Below, piece by piece: positions 9,069-17,907 of a stretch of DNA of 64,000 nt; position 1 is the stretch's first letter; every line of letters starts with the position of its first letter. Origin of the DNA: Azophilus sp965220425 (GTDB lineage Bacteria; Pseudomonadota; Gammaproteobacteria; Pseudomonadales; Azotimanducaceae); the NCBI GenBank assembly GCA_965220425.1, contig OZ244830.1, forward strand, positions 2,728,001 through 2,792,000, given 5' to 3'. Both the position numbers and the translations under genes were made by a program. A model generated the notes under the pieces. It worked only from the letters and a program-made list of their open reading frames with translations, searched no databases and was not told where the DNA came from.

Positions 9069-9575
9069 ATGTCTGGTCCGAGTACGATAGAAACCGGATT
9101 GAGCAACCTGCTCGAACACTTCCTGGCATTGCTGCTCCTGGCGATTTTCGGGACCGTCGTACTGCTTGTCGTCCTGCGTTACGTCTTCAATACGACCGTT
9201 ATCGGCGGTAACGAAGGTGCGCTGATCGCTTTCGTGTATACCACCGCGATCGGCGGTGCGTTGGCCGTGGCCAGGCGTGAACACATCGCGATTCACTATT
9301 TCGTCGACCTGATGCCGGCGGGGATACAGCGATATCTGCATATTCTCCAGTTGGCGCTCGTGGCGGTCGTCAATCTCGCGATTGTCGGGTATTCGATCGT
9401 ATGGATCGCCCGTACCGGCAGCTTCCTGATGCCGGCGCTGCAGCTTCCGCAGATCGTCGCACAACTCAGCGTTTCCATCGGCAGCAGCCTGGCCTTCGTC
9501 TACTGCCTCCTTGGCATTCGACGCTGTACCGCAGGGCGCCAGACCTCTCATTCACCGACAAAGGCTGTCAGATGA
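9069..9575 (+). CDS. dctQ: TRAP transporter small permease (DctQ family)
   Basis: A 168-residue membrane protein with four hydrophobic segments (about residues 15-38, 52-70, 90-112 and 130-152), the standard size and topology of DctQ. The first loop carries LRYVFNTTVIGGNEGALIAF, which matches the conserved R-(Y/F)-x-F-N...W/G-x-E region. It forms the small membrane subunit that pairs with DctM. It follows repeat array copy B and precedes dctM by 65 bases. The start ATG at 9069 gives full family length. Confidence 0.92.
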   Translation: MSGPSTIETGLSNLLEHFLALLLLAIFGTVVLLVVLRYVFNTTVIGGNEGALIAFVYTTAIGGALAVARREHIAIHYFVDLMPAGIQRYLHILQLALVAVVNLAIVGYSIVWIARTGSFLMPALQLPQIVAQLSVSIGSSLAFVYCLLGIRRCTAGRQTSHSPTKAVR

Positions 9576-9640
9576 GTCAAGCATGTGCCCGTTGGCCACG
9601 ATCTCGTCGGGCAGGGGTATTGCTCCGTTAGCCGAACGAC

Positions 9641-10918
9641 ATGCTGATTCTCATCCTGTCGTTCGCCGTTCTTCTCGTGGTCGGGGTGCCGATTGCCTAT
9701 GCCCTGGGGCTGTCCAGCCTCCTGTACTTCCTGGTCGAGCAGCCGAGCCTGGCTGTGGTTGTGCCGCAACGAATCTTTTCCGGAATGAACAACTACGCGC
9801 TGATCTCGTTGCCGCTGTTCATACTCATGGGGCAGGTGATGAATTCCAGCGGCATAACCGCCAGGCTGATCGACCTGTCGATGGTCGTCGTTGGCAGGCT
9901 GCGGGGCGGTCTTGGCCTCGTCAATGTGTTTTCCAGCATGGTTTTCGGCGGCATATCCGGTTCGTCCACCTCGGACACGGCCTCGATCGGCTCCGTCATG
10001 ATCCCGGAAATGAGAAAGCGCAATTACTCCGCGAGCTTTGCGAGCGGCATCACGGTCGCGTCCTCGACAATGGGAATGATCATTCCGCCGAGCGTTCCGA
10101 TCGTTCTCTACGCCATCGTTGCCCAGGAATCGGTGGGCCGGCTGTTTCTCGGCGGGCTGATACCCGGTCTCATGATCGGTGTTCTGCAGATCGTCATCAT
10201 GTTGACGATTGCCAATCGCCGGCGGTACCCGCGCGAGGCGGTCGCCCGGAGCCCGGAGGGCAAATTCAGGCGGGCGGCGGCCTCGGCGGTGGTGTTGGTC
10301 ATGCCGGTCTTCGTGGTCGGGGCGGTCGTTCTCGGCATCGCCACCGCCGCCGAGTCCGCGGGTCTCGGTGTTTTGTTCGGGTTGCTGCTCGGCGCGTTGC
10401 TGATCGGGTCTCAGGCCATCGGGAACCTGCCCGAATCGTTGCGTCGGGCGGTGATGATGAGCGCGAAGATCATGACGATCATTGCGTTTTCCCAGTTGTT
10501 CGTCTGGATACTGATCCTGGAGCGCGTTCCGGAAGAAATCGCCGCGTTCGTCATCGACCTCGACCTGGGCCCCGTCGCGGTACTGTTGCTGATCAACGTG
10601 TTCGTGCTTCTCCTCGGTACCTTCATCGATGTCAGCCCCGCAATCCTGCTGCTCACGCCGACGTTGCTGCCCGCTGCCGAAGCAGCGGGTGTATCGCCCG
10701 TGCAATTCGGAATCGTCCTCATATCGGGGCTTGCCGTCGGCGCCTGTACGCCTCCCGTCGGCAATTGCCTGAATGTCTGCGCGGCGATATCGCGTCTCGG
10801 CATCGGAGAGATTTTCCGGGGCGCCGCCCCCTTCCTGCTGGCGAATCTGACGGCACTCATTCTGATCAGCGTATTTCCCGCGCTGGTACTCTGGGCGCCG
10901 ACGATCTGGATGGGTTGA
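9641..10918 (+). CDS. dctM: TRAP transporter large permease (DctM family)
   Basis: A 425-residue, highly hydrophobic protein with about 12 predicted membrane spans. Family landmarks include VGVPIAYALG near the N-terminus, SLPLFILMG near residue 50, the FGGISGSSTSDTASIG motif near 105, and PPSVPIVLYA near 150. It is the ion-coupled transport subunit driving uptake with DctP and DctQ. The next gene begins 40 bases downstream in the same orientation, so transport and the inositol catabolic genes are probably one transcription unit. Confidence 0.94.
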   Translation: MLILILSFAVLLVVGVPIAYALGLSSLLYFLVEQPSLAVVVPQRIFSGMNNYALISLPLFILMGQVMNSSGITARLIDLSMVVVGRLRGGLGLVNVFSSMVFGGISGSSTSDTASIGSVMIPEMRKRNYSASFASGITVASSTMGMIIPPSVPIVLYAIVAQESVGRLFLGGLIPGLMIGVLQIVIMLTIANRRRYPREAVARSPEGKFRRAAASAVVLVMPVFVVGAVVLGIATAAESAGLGVLFGLLLGALLIGSQAIGNLPESLRRAVMMSAKIMTIIAFSQLFVWILILERVPEEIAAFVIDLDLGPVAVLLLINVFVLLLGTFIDVSPAILLLTPTLLPAAEAAGVSPVQFGIVLISGLAVGACTPPVGNCLNVCAAISRLGIGEIFRGAAPFLLANLTALILISVFPALVLWAPTIWMG

Positions 10919-10958
10919 GCCTGGATGAAATCTTGAAATCCGTTGAGGCGGAAAGCCT

Positions 10959-11573
10959 GTGTCCGTTCATGTTGTAGTACTCGGCGCCGGCGCCATGGGC
11001 AGCCTGTTCGGCGGGTCGACGGCACAGGGCGCCAACATCGAGTCTCCGGGTACCGTTCGCAACCACGCCGAGTTGCCGTCGTACATTGGAGAAATGAGCG
11101 GCGGCGTTTCGGAGAGGACCACCTCGATCGCAAAGATCCTCAGCGATGCGAACTTGCCGACGGAACCCGGTGAAAACATCCGCCTGGATATCTGGCGCAA
11201 GCTGATGGCCAATATTGCAATCAGTGCGGTAAGCGGCATCACGGGTCTGAATATCGGCCAGATCTTCAACCGGCACGTGGCACACGATGTCGCTTATGCG
11301 GCACTGGACGAGGCGATCGCGGTGGCCGGTGCGGCCGGTATCGAACTGAGTCCCGACGAGGCGCGTGAGATACTCGGAAAGATCGCCGGGCCGAACGGTA
11401 CGCCTCGGAACAAGTCCAGCCTGCGCATCGACATCGAGAACGAACGGCCGAGCGAAATCGACTACATCAACGGCGCGGTGGTCGAACTCGCCAGGGAACA
11501 TGGCATTGCGGTGCCCGTCAATGAGACCCTGGTTGCCCTGGTGCATGGAATACAGGACACCTACCTCGGGTGA
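10959..11573 (+). CDS. ketopantoate-reductase-like protein lacking most of the NAD(P)-binding domain
   Basis: A 204-residue product from a GTG at 10959. It opens with a proper dinucleotide-binding turn, VVVLGAGAMGSLFGG, then jumps at about residue 20 into sequence that in PanE/ApbA-family proteins lies about 100 residues further on (AQGANIESPGTVRN). The C-terminal helical domain is complete, including WRKLMANIAISAVSGITGLN and NERPSEIDYINGAVVELAR, which are the conserved Lys/Asn and Glu-Ile-Asp motifs. Family members are about 300 residues. The deletion is in frame, and the gene overlaps the next by GTGA, so translation seems maintained. NADPH-dependent reduction is unlikely as it stands; it may be a pseudogene, a repurposed domain or a sequence error. 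Confidence 0.75.
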   Translation: MSVHVVVLGAGAMGSLFGGSTAQGANIESPGTVRNHAELPSYIGEMSGGVSERTTSIAKILSDANLPTEPGENIRLDIWRKLMANIAISAVSGITGLNIGQIFNRHVAHDVAYAALDEAIAVAGAAGIELSPDEAREILGKIAGPNGTPRNKSSLRIDIENERPSEIDYINGAVVELAREHGIAVPVNETLVALVHGIQDTYLG

Positions 11574-12547
11574 GTGGCTCTTTGCAGAACAGGCGATACA
11601 AGTCGGCGGCTTTCCGGTTGCCGGAGTTGCCGCTCGTCGCCGCGACGCTTCGAACCGGTCTCGAGCGTCACTATGCCTCGGTCGACGTTTCGGTCGTGGA
11701 CTGTCCGGATTGGCGAACCCTCGGCGCGGCCGCGCGGGGTATGTGCGGCTCGACAAGGCTGGTCGAATTCGGCGGCGAGCCTTACGCGCACAATCCGGCG
11801 TATCGCGGAACGAGATTCGACATCGGCGAGGTGCTGAAAGCCTGCGGGATGCCCGGCGCCAGCGTTTTCGGGGCGGGCATGGCCGATATGGCAGTCAACA
11901 ACGGGCACTGCGGCGAGGTGATTTCCAATACCCTGGCAGGCAAACGGAATCAGAGCCGCGTAGCCCGCGTCGGCACCGCGCGTCAATGCATCGTGGAACC
12001 CTACCCGTCCCTGGTTTGCGGTCCGATCGCGAACCTCTTTGTCAGTGACGGCCGGAACGGACCGGTCATTCGCATTGACGTCAGGACCCGTATCGGCGGG
12101 CAAGTGTCCTTGACACAGGCCATCCGCAACAGTCTCCGCCCGATCGCCGACAGCGATGGTCATATCGGTATGGGCGGGATATTCAAGGTGCACAGCGGCA
12201 AGATCCGGTCACATGTCATGCCGGATTACGATTGCATCGACTTCGACTACTACGACACGGACCGGGAACGCGTTGTGCGCGATTTTCTGCAGTTCTACGA
12301 GCACATGGGCCCCGGCCTGCTGTGTTTTTCCACGCTCTGGACTGGCGACCCGACCGCCGGCGACCTGAATCTCAGGTCTTCCGGTGAGCACACACACTTC
12401 TGTCATGTCGATGACGCGGCGCAGCAGGCCGGGCACTACCATGGCGACGTCACGCCCGAGGAGGTGCGTTACGTGGGCTTTTTCAACCTTGCGGAACGGA
12501 TTCTGCGGTTTGGCGACATCTATGAGGAGCTTGGGACGAGTGCCTGA
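11570..12547 (+). CDS. DUF1907 (C11orf54/PTD012-like) putative metal-dependent ester hydrolase
   Basis: A 325-residue protein from a GTG at 11570 that overlaps the upstream stop by four bases. It resembles the DUF1907 family, whose human member C11orf54 is a zinc protein with esterase activity on a test substrate. Visible features are FDIGEVLKACGMPGASVFGAG near residue 85, a GGIFKVHSGKIRSHVMPD region near 205, and the histidine-rich GEHTHFCHVDDAAQQAGHYH segment near 272, which should hold the zinc ligands. No inositol-pathway role is established for DUF1907. Its tight coupling inside this operon suggests it opens a lactone or ester intermediate, which is inference. Confidence 0.85.
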   Translation: MSGSLQNRRYKSAAFRLPELPLVAATLRTGLERHYASVDVSVVDCPDWRTLGAAARGMCGSTRLVEFGGEPYAHNPAYRGTRFDIGEVLKACGMPGASVFGAGMADMAVNNGHCGEVISNTLAGKRNQSRVARVGTARQCIVEPYPSLVCGPIANLFVSDGRNGPVIRIDVRTRIGGQVSLTQAIRNSLRPIADSDGHIGMGGIFKVHSGKIRSHVMPDYDCIDFDYYDTDRERVVRDFLQFYEHMGPGLLCFSTLWTGDPTAGDLNLRSSGEHTHFCHVDDAAQQAGHYHGDVTPEEVRYVGFFNLAERILRFGDIYEELGTSA

Positions 12548-12684
12548 CACGGTTCCGGTCGAGACGGTTGTCCGGCAGCAGGAACGCTTGCTTGTCGTCC
12601 GGGTGGCGTTGTGGGCATGACCGTCGAGCAACGCCCGATGCCGAGCGGGGACACGACAGCGACGGCACGATGGAAGTGCAACGA

Positions 12685-13677
12685 ATGACCGGGGTTGCTG
12701 TCTTCGGAGCCGGCAGAATCGGCACCGTCCATGCCGAAAACCTGCACAGGCATCCCGGTGCGCGGGTGCGATATGTGGTCGATGTGGATGCAGGCGCCGC
12801 GGCAGGTCTCGCCTCACGCTGCGGAGCTCTTGTCGCTTCCGCCGGGGAGGCTTTGGCGGACAAGCATGTCGCCGCCGTCGTCATCGCAACTTCGACCGAT
12901 ACGCACACCGGCTTGATCAAGTTGGCAGCGGCGGCCGGTAAGGCGGTTTTTTGTGAAAAACCGATTGATCTGGACGTCGACAGGGCCCGCGAAGCCGTCG
13001 ATGCGGTCAAACGGCACGGCGTGCGGTTGGCGATCGGGTTCAATCGCCGGCACGACCCGTCATTCAGGAAAATCAAGGACGGGGTCGCTGCCGGCACTGT
13101 CGGGTCGGTGCAGCACGTGGGCATAACGAGCCGCGATCCCGCACCGCCGCCGGCGGACTATGTCGCGCGGTCGGGCGGCATCTTTCGAGACATGATGATT
13201 CATGACTTCGATATGGCGCGATGGCTGCTCGGTGAAGAACCGGTCGAAGTATTCGCCGCCGGCAGCGTGCTTTTCGACCGGAGCATCGGCGAGGCCGGAG
13301 ACGTCGACAGTGCCGTCGCACTGCTCAGAACGGCGAGCGGCAGGCTTTGTACGATCAGCAACTCGCGACGCTGCAGCTTCGGCTATGATCAACGCATCGA
13401 AGTATTCGGATCGTCGGGCATGCTGAAGGCGGGAGACGGGACGGCGGCAACAGTCGGGACGCCCGACTCATCAGGTTCTCATGGCGGCGTAGAACGGCCT
13501 TTCTTCCTGGAGCGCTACGCGGACGCCTACCGGATACAGATGGACAGATTCCTCAAGGGATTGACGGGCGAAACCATGGATCTTGCCGATGGCGCAGATG
13601 GTCTGAAAGCGCTGATTCTGGCCGATTGCGCGCAGAACTCCCTGACAAGCGGCAGGCCTGTGGTGGTTGGCCAATAG
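12685..13677 (+). CDS. iolG: inositol 2-dehydrogenase (IolG, Gfo/Idh/MocA family)
   Basis: A 330-residue NAD-dependent dehydrogenase predicted to oxidise myo-inositol to 2-keto-myo-inositol (scyllo-inosose), the first catabolic step. The start is taken at the ATG at 12685, giving MTGVAVFGAGRIGTVHA with the GxGxxG turn; an ATG five codons upstream is possible. The EKP catalytic-lysine motif is FCEKPIDLD near residue 92, GFNRRHDPSF near 120 is typical of IolG, and GGIFRDMMIHDFDMARWLLGE near 165 carries the catalytic Asp/His pair. The 137-base gap from the DUF1907 gene has no other credible gene. Confidence 0.85.
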   Translation: MTGVAVFGAGRIGTVHAENLHRHPGARVRYVVDVDAGAAAGLASRCGALVASAGEALADKHVAAVVIATSTDTHTGLIKLAAAAGKAVFCEKPIDLDVDRAREAVDAVKRHGVRLAIGFNRRHDPSFRKIKDGVAAGTVGSVQHVGITSRDPAPPPADYVARSGGIFRDMMIHDFDMARWLLGEEPVEVFAAGSVLFDRSIGEAGDVDSAVALLRTASGRLCTISNSRRCSFGYDQRIEVFGSSGMLKAGDGTAATVGTPDSSGSHGGVERPFFLERYADAYRIQMDRFLKGLTGETMDLADGADGLKALILADCAQNSLTSGRPVVVGQ

Positions 13678-13874
13678 CGTTGCCGCGAATTGTGCCGAGG
13701 GCTTGCCAAGCGGCGCCCCAGCCCGGCGAGCCAGCGGCCGAAATGTCGGCTTATTTGTTACCCTTGCCCCGGGAACAGGAGGTTTCAGGGTTTGAAAAAA
13801 ATTCGCTGCAGTAATGTCCATGGCCAAGGAGGTGATTCAATCGACATCCCGGATTTCATGACTCGAGGGCTGAA

Positions 13875-15053
13875 TTGAATTTCGCGCTCATCGGCACCGG
13901 ATTCATGGGCAAGGCGCACGCGATCGCGTTGCGCTCGGTTGCGGCCGTGTTTCCCGACGTGCCCGCGCCGGTCCGCGAGGTTCTGGCTGACCTGGACGGG
14001 TCGCGTTCCGAAGAACGTGCAGCGGCCTGGGGCTTCCGCCGCGCCACCGACGACTGGCTGTCCGCCTGCATGGCTCCGGACGTCGAAGTGGTGGATATCT
14101 GTACGCCGAATCACCTGCACAAGGAGATGGCGTTGGCGGCTATCGGCGCCGGCAAGCATGTGTACTGCGAGAAACCGCTGGGGCTCACGGGCGCCGAGGC
14201 TGCCTCGATGTTCCTGGCGGCCAGAGATGCCGGCGTGAAAACGGCCATCGGATTCAACTATGTCTGCAATCCGGTGCTGCGGCTGGCGCGATCGATCATC
14301 GATTCAGGCGAATTGGGCCAACCGGTGAACTTCCGCGGCAGCTGTCAGGAGGATTATCTTAGCGATCCACGCACGCCATTCGGCTGGCGATGTGCGCGAA
14401 GCACCGCCGGCAGCGGCGCACTCAATGACCTCGGTACCCACCTGATCCACCTGGCCCGCTTCCTGATCGGTTTTCCGCAGCGCGTATATGGAAATTTGAC
14501 GACGGTCTACGACAGGAGGCCGAACCGCGATGGCAGCGCACGGCGACCGGTGGAAAACGAAGACATTGCGCAGGTACTGCTGCAATTCGAGTCGGGAATG
14601 CCGGGCACTTTCGAAATCAGCCGGGTTGCAACCGGCAGAAAATGCGGGCTGTCGTTTCGTTTGACGGCCAGCAGGGGTTCGCTCGAATTCGATCAGCAAC
14701 GCATGAACGAATTGCGTGTATACCGGGCCGGCGGTCGCCCGGACCAGGCCGGATACCAGACGATCCTTGCCGGGCCGGAACACCCTGACTACGCGAATTT
14801 CTGTCCCGCGCCCGGTCACGGGCTCGGATTCAATGACCTGAAAGTCATCGAGTTGAGAAACGTGCTGGCGGGCATTGCCGACGGTCGGGAGATCTATCCG
14901 AATTTCGAAGAGGGGTGGCGCGTTCAAGCGGTTGTCGACGCCATCGAGGAGTCCCACAGGAACCGGTGCTGGACATCGCCGGCTACGACGCTGCCGTCGG
15001 TGCCGGCGAGATCGGTTGCGCGGACGGCAGCGAACCAGGCGGGGAGACAATGA
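13875..15053 (+). CDS. Gfo/Idh/MocA family oxidoreductase, second inositol-locus dehydrogenase
   Basis: A 392-residue protein from a TTG at 13875 (MNFALIGTGFMGKAHA); an ATG just upstream is closed by a stop. It has the Rossmann GTGFMG turn, ICTPNHLH near residue 75, the YCEKPLGLTG catalytic-lysine motif near 97, and LNDLGTHLIHLARFL near 182 with the catalytic Asp and His. Length is normal for the larger family members. Paralogues of this kind act on scyllo-inositol, 1-keto-inositol or other polyols. The final 25 or so residues are low-complexity Ala/Arg/Thr and overlap the iolB start (ATGA), suggesting a frame that simply reads on to the next start. Confidence 0.85.
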   Translation: MNFALIGTGFMGKAHAIALRSVAAVFPDVPAPVREVLADLDGSRSEERAAAWGFRRATDDWLSACMAPDVEVVDICTPNHLHKEMALAAIGAGKHVYCEKPLGLTGAEAASMFLAARDAGVKTAIGFNYVCNPVLRLARSIIDSGELGQPVNFRGSCQEDYLSDPRTPFGWRCARSTAGSGALNDLGTHLIHLARFLIGFPQRVYGNLTTVYDRRPNRDGSARRPVENEDIAQVLLQFESGMPGTFEISRVATGRKCGLSFRLTASRGSLEFDQQRMNELRVYRAGGRPDQAGYQTILAGPEHPDYANFCPAPGHGLGFNDLKVIELRNVLAGIADGREIYPNFEEGWRVQAVVDAIEESHRNRCWTSPATTLPSVPARSVARTAANQAGRQ

Positions 15054-15853
15054 CGTTACACATCACGGAAAATCGAGGCGGATTTGCCAGCGGCCAGACA
15101 ACGGTTACCCGTTACGACGACGAACAGGACAACACCGGCATCTCGCTGGCCATTCTAAAACTGGCTGCGGGCCAAACCGTTCAGCTTGACGTCGAGGTGG
15201 AAACAGCCTGGCTGCTCATGCACGGAAACGTGCATGGCAGGGCCGGCGGCCGGGAGTTCGCGCTCGAACGCACCTCGTTGTTCGATGAATCGTCGAGCTG
15301 CATTCATGTATCCGCGAATACCGCGGTCGAGATTCACTGTACCGCGGAAACGGAGTTCACCGTTTACCGTTGCGACAACAGGCGGGAGTTCGAGGCGCGG
15401 GTCTACCGCCCCGACGGCGTTGCCAATGAGCCGCGCGGCAAGGGACTGGTGAACGACCGCTGCCTCCGCTACGTGCGCACGATATTCGATGGAACCAACG
15501 CACCGGCCGGGGCGGAACTGGTGCTCGGAGAAGTCGTTACCTTTCAGGGCGGCTGGTCGAGCTATCCACCGCACCACCATCCGCAGCCGGAGATCTATCA
15601 CTACCGGTTCACCGAGCCGCAAGGCTATGGTCACGCGGAACTCGGCGATGCGGTTCTGAAAGTCAGGAACTACGACACGGTGAAGATTCTCGACGAAAAG
15701 GATCACGCGCAGTGCACGGCGCCGGGCTATGGAATGTACTACTCATGGGTCATCCGGCATCTTCCCGGCAACCCGTACACAGTCCCGGAATTCACCGAGG
15801 AACATGCCTGGGTCATGAATCCCGAGCGCCGTTTCTGGGACCCGGAGAGGTAG
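15050..15853 (+). CDS. iolB: 5-deoxy-glucuronate isomerase
   Basis: A 267-residue bicupin from the ATG at 15050, of normal IolB length. IolB converts 5-deoxy-glucuronate to 2-deoxy-5-keto-gluconate. The second cupin carries YPPHHHPQPEIYHYRF near residue 180, the metal-binding His/Glu cluster of the family, followed by GYGMYYSWVIRHLPG near 243 and the HAWVMNPERRFWDP end. It overlaps the preceding dehydrogenase gene by ATGA and is followed 18 bases later by iolC, consistent with one mRNA. Confidence 0.93.
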   Translation: MTLHITENRGGFASGQTTVTRYDDEQDNTGISLAILKLAAGQTVQLDVEVETAWLLMHGNVHGRAGGREFALERTSLFDESSSCIHVSANTAVEIHCTAETEFTVYRCDNRREFEARVYRPDGVANEPRGKGLVNDRCLRYVRTIFDGTNAPAGAELVLGEVVTFQGGWSSYPPHHHPQPEIYHYRFTEPQGYGHAELGDAVLKVRNYDTVKILDEKDHAQCTAPGYGMYYSWVIRHLPGNPYTVPEFTEEHAWVMNPERRFWDPER

Positions 15854-15871
15854 TACCTTCAGCGTGAACAA

Positions 15872-17890
15872 ATGGCTGACGAAACGATCCCTCAGACCGG
15901 CACGATGACGCTCGGCGGCCGCACACCCGGCCCGGTTGACGCCGGCTCCTCGCGGTCAGGAGGTCTGGATGTCATCTGCATGGGCCGCGCGGCCGTCGAC
16001 CTGTACGGGCAGCAGGTCGGCGGACGGCTCGAAGACATGCAGAGTTTCGCGAAATACCTGGGCGGTTCATCGGCAAACCTCGCCGCCGGCCTGGCGCGGC
16101 TGGGAGTCCGTTCATCCATGTTGACCCGGGTCGGCGACGAACAGATGGGCCGGTTCGTTCGTGAAGCACTGGCCTCGGAAGGCGTGGACGTGAGCCGTGT
16201 GGTCACCGACCCGAGGCGTTTGACGGGCCTCGTCATCCTCGGCATCAGCGGCGAAGATTCGTTCCCGCATATCTTCTACCGCGAAAATTGTGCCGATCTC
16301 GCCATCGAGCCTGACGATTTCGACGAGGACTACATCGCTTCCAGCCGGGCACTGGCCGTTACAGGCACGCATCTGTCGACCCCGCACAGCAGGGAGGTGG
16401 TATTACAGGCGGTTCGTTTCGCCAGACGCAACGATGTAAAAGTCGTTCTGGATATCGACTATCGGCCGGTTCTCTGGGGGTTGGTCGCACCGGGGAGCGG
16501 CGAGCAGCGATTCGTCGTTTCCGATGCGGCGACCGGGTCAATGAGAGCGTTGCTGCCTGAATGCGACCTCGTGGTGGGGACGGAGGAGGAAATCCGCATC
16601 GCCGGCGCGGCGGACTCCACCATCGATTCCTTGCGCAATATTCGCGAGCGCTCGGCAGCCGCAATCGTCGTCAAGCGGGGTGCGACCGGTTGCAGCGTTT
16701 TCGACGGCGCCATTCCAGCGGACATCGATTCAGGCATTTCGGTCGCTGGAGTCGAAGTCGATGTTTTCAATACGCTGGGAGCGGGCGATGCTTTCCTGAG
16801 CGGATTTCTGCTTGGCTGGCTCGACGGCGCTGCCTGGAGCGAATGCGGCGCCCTGGGCAATGCCTGCGGCGCTCTGGTGGTATCGCGCCACGGATGCACG
16901 CCCGCGATGCCGACCAAAGCGGAACTGGAGAACTATCTTGCTCGAGCGGCCGGGATCCGCCGGCCCGATCAGGATAGCGAGATCGCCTACTTGCACCGGG
17001 TCAGCGTGCGCCGGAGAGCGCCGGAGCAGATGTTCGTTCTGGCATTCGATCAGCGCAGACAAATGGAAGATATCGCTTCGGATTACGAGTCGACGGATGC
17101 CGACATTCGGCGGTTCAAGTCGATTGTCTGCATGGCCGCCGAGCGAGTCAGTCAGGGCAATATCGGCAGCGCGGAACTCGGCGTCGTTGTCGATGAGCGC
17201 CATGGCGACGCCGTGCTGTCACGGATGACCAACGAAGGATGGTGGATCGGGCGCCCGGTGGAGATACCCGGCTCCCGACCCGTTCAGTTCGAGCCGAGAA
17301 ACAACATGGGATTGCCGCTCATGAGCTGGCCCAGGTCGCATGTGGTCAAGTGCCTCATTCGCTATCGTCCCGACGACCCGATCGAGTTGCGGCTCGAGCA
17401 GGAACAACTCGTTTGCCAGTTGCATGCCGACTGTGTCGACCTCGACCGGGAGATGCTTCTCGCTGTCGTTTCGCCGTCAGGCGATGAGACCGACGACGAT
17501 TGCACGGTTGCGAATGCGATCAGGCGCTTCTACAACCTCGGAGTAGTCCCGGCCTGGTGGCAACTGGAACCCCAGACCGCTGACGCGTGGCGGGAAATCG
17601 GCGATGTCATCGAGGAACGGGATCCATACTGCAAGGGTGTCCTGGTATTCGGTGCGCCCGGGAACGATCTGGCCGGAAGTTTTCGAGTGGCTGCGCCCAA
17701 CCCGGTTTGCAAAGGCTTCGCCGTTGGCGAGAGTATGTTCGGCGGCGTGGCGCGCCGCTGGTTTGCGGGCGAAATGAGCGACGGCGAGGCAGCCGGCGTC
17801 ATCGCCGGGAATTTCGAGTGCGCAATCGGTATGTGGAGGAATGCGGCCCGGCCGGCATCGGGCGAGAGCCTGCCGCCCGGGGTCGGCTGA
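15872..17890 (+). CDS. iolC: bifunctional 5-dehydro-2-deoxygluconokinase / DUF2090 aldolase domain
   Basis: A 672-residue fusion. Residues about 30-350 are a PfkB/ribokinase-fold kinase, with FAKYLGGSSANLAAGLARLG near 65 as substrate loop and VFNTLGAGDAFLSGFLLGWL near 295 carrying the GAGD anion hole and catalytic Asp. Residues about 375-660 are a DUF2090 domain (starts RRAPEQMFVLAFDQR), seen in proteobacterial IolC and taken to supply the IolJ-like aldolase step. Together they would phosphorylate 2-deoxy-5-keto-gluconate and cleave it to DHAP and malonate semialdehyde. Length is normal for the fused form. IolA, needed for the next step, is not in the window. Confidence 0.93.
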   Translation: MADETIPQTGTMTLGGRTPGPVDAGSSRSGGLDVICMGRAAVDLYGQQVGGRLEDMQSFAKYLGGSSANLAAGLARLGVRSSMLTRVGDEQMGRFVREALASEGVDVSRVVTDPRRLTGLVILGISGEDSFPHIFYRENCADLAIEPDDFDEDYIASSRALAVTGTHLSTPHSREVVLQAVRFARRNDVKVVLDIDYRPVLWGLVAPGSGEQRFVVSDAATGSMRALLPECDLVVGTEEEIRIAGAADSTIDSLRNIRERSAAAIVVKRGATGCSVFDGAIPADIDSGISVAGVEVDVFNTLGAGDAFLSGFLLGWLDGAAWSECGALGNACGALVVSRHGCTPAMPTKAELENYLARAAGIRRPDQDSEIAYLHRVSVRRRAPEQMFVLAFDQRRQMEDIASDYESTDADIRRFKSIVCMAAERVSQGNIGSAELGVVVDERHGDAVLSRMTNEGWWIGRPVEIPGSRPVQFEPRNNMGLPLMSWPRSHVVKCLIRYRPDDPIELRLEQEQLVCQLHADCVDLDREMLLAVVSPSGDETDDDCTVANAIRRFYNLGVVPAWWQLEPQTADAWREIGDVIEERDPYCKGVLVFGAPGNDLAGSFRVAAPNPVCKGFAVGESMFGGVARRWFAGEMSDGEAAGVIAGNFECAIGMWRNAARPASGESLPPGVG

Positions 17891-17907
17891 ATAATCCGGG
17901 GGTCGAT

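Noticed and set aside
7341..9106. Many short open frames inside the palindromic arrays
   Set aside because: They encode the same repeat in different frames, with repeated Arg/Pro/Gly-rich peptides, and lack initiation signals.
9511..10977. 488-codon plus-strand frame overlapping dctM
   Set aside because: Arg/Gly/His-rich out-of-frame product; dctM in another frame has a full membrane-protein pattern.
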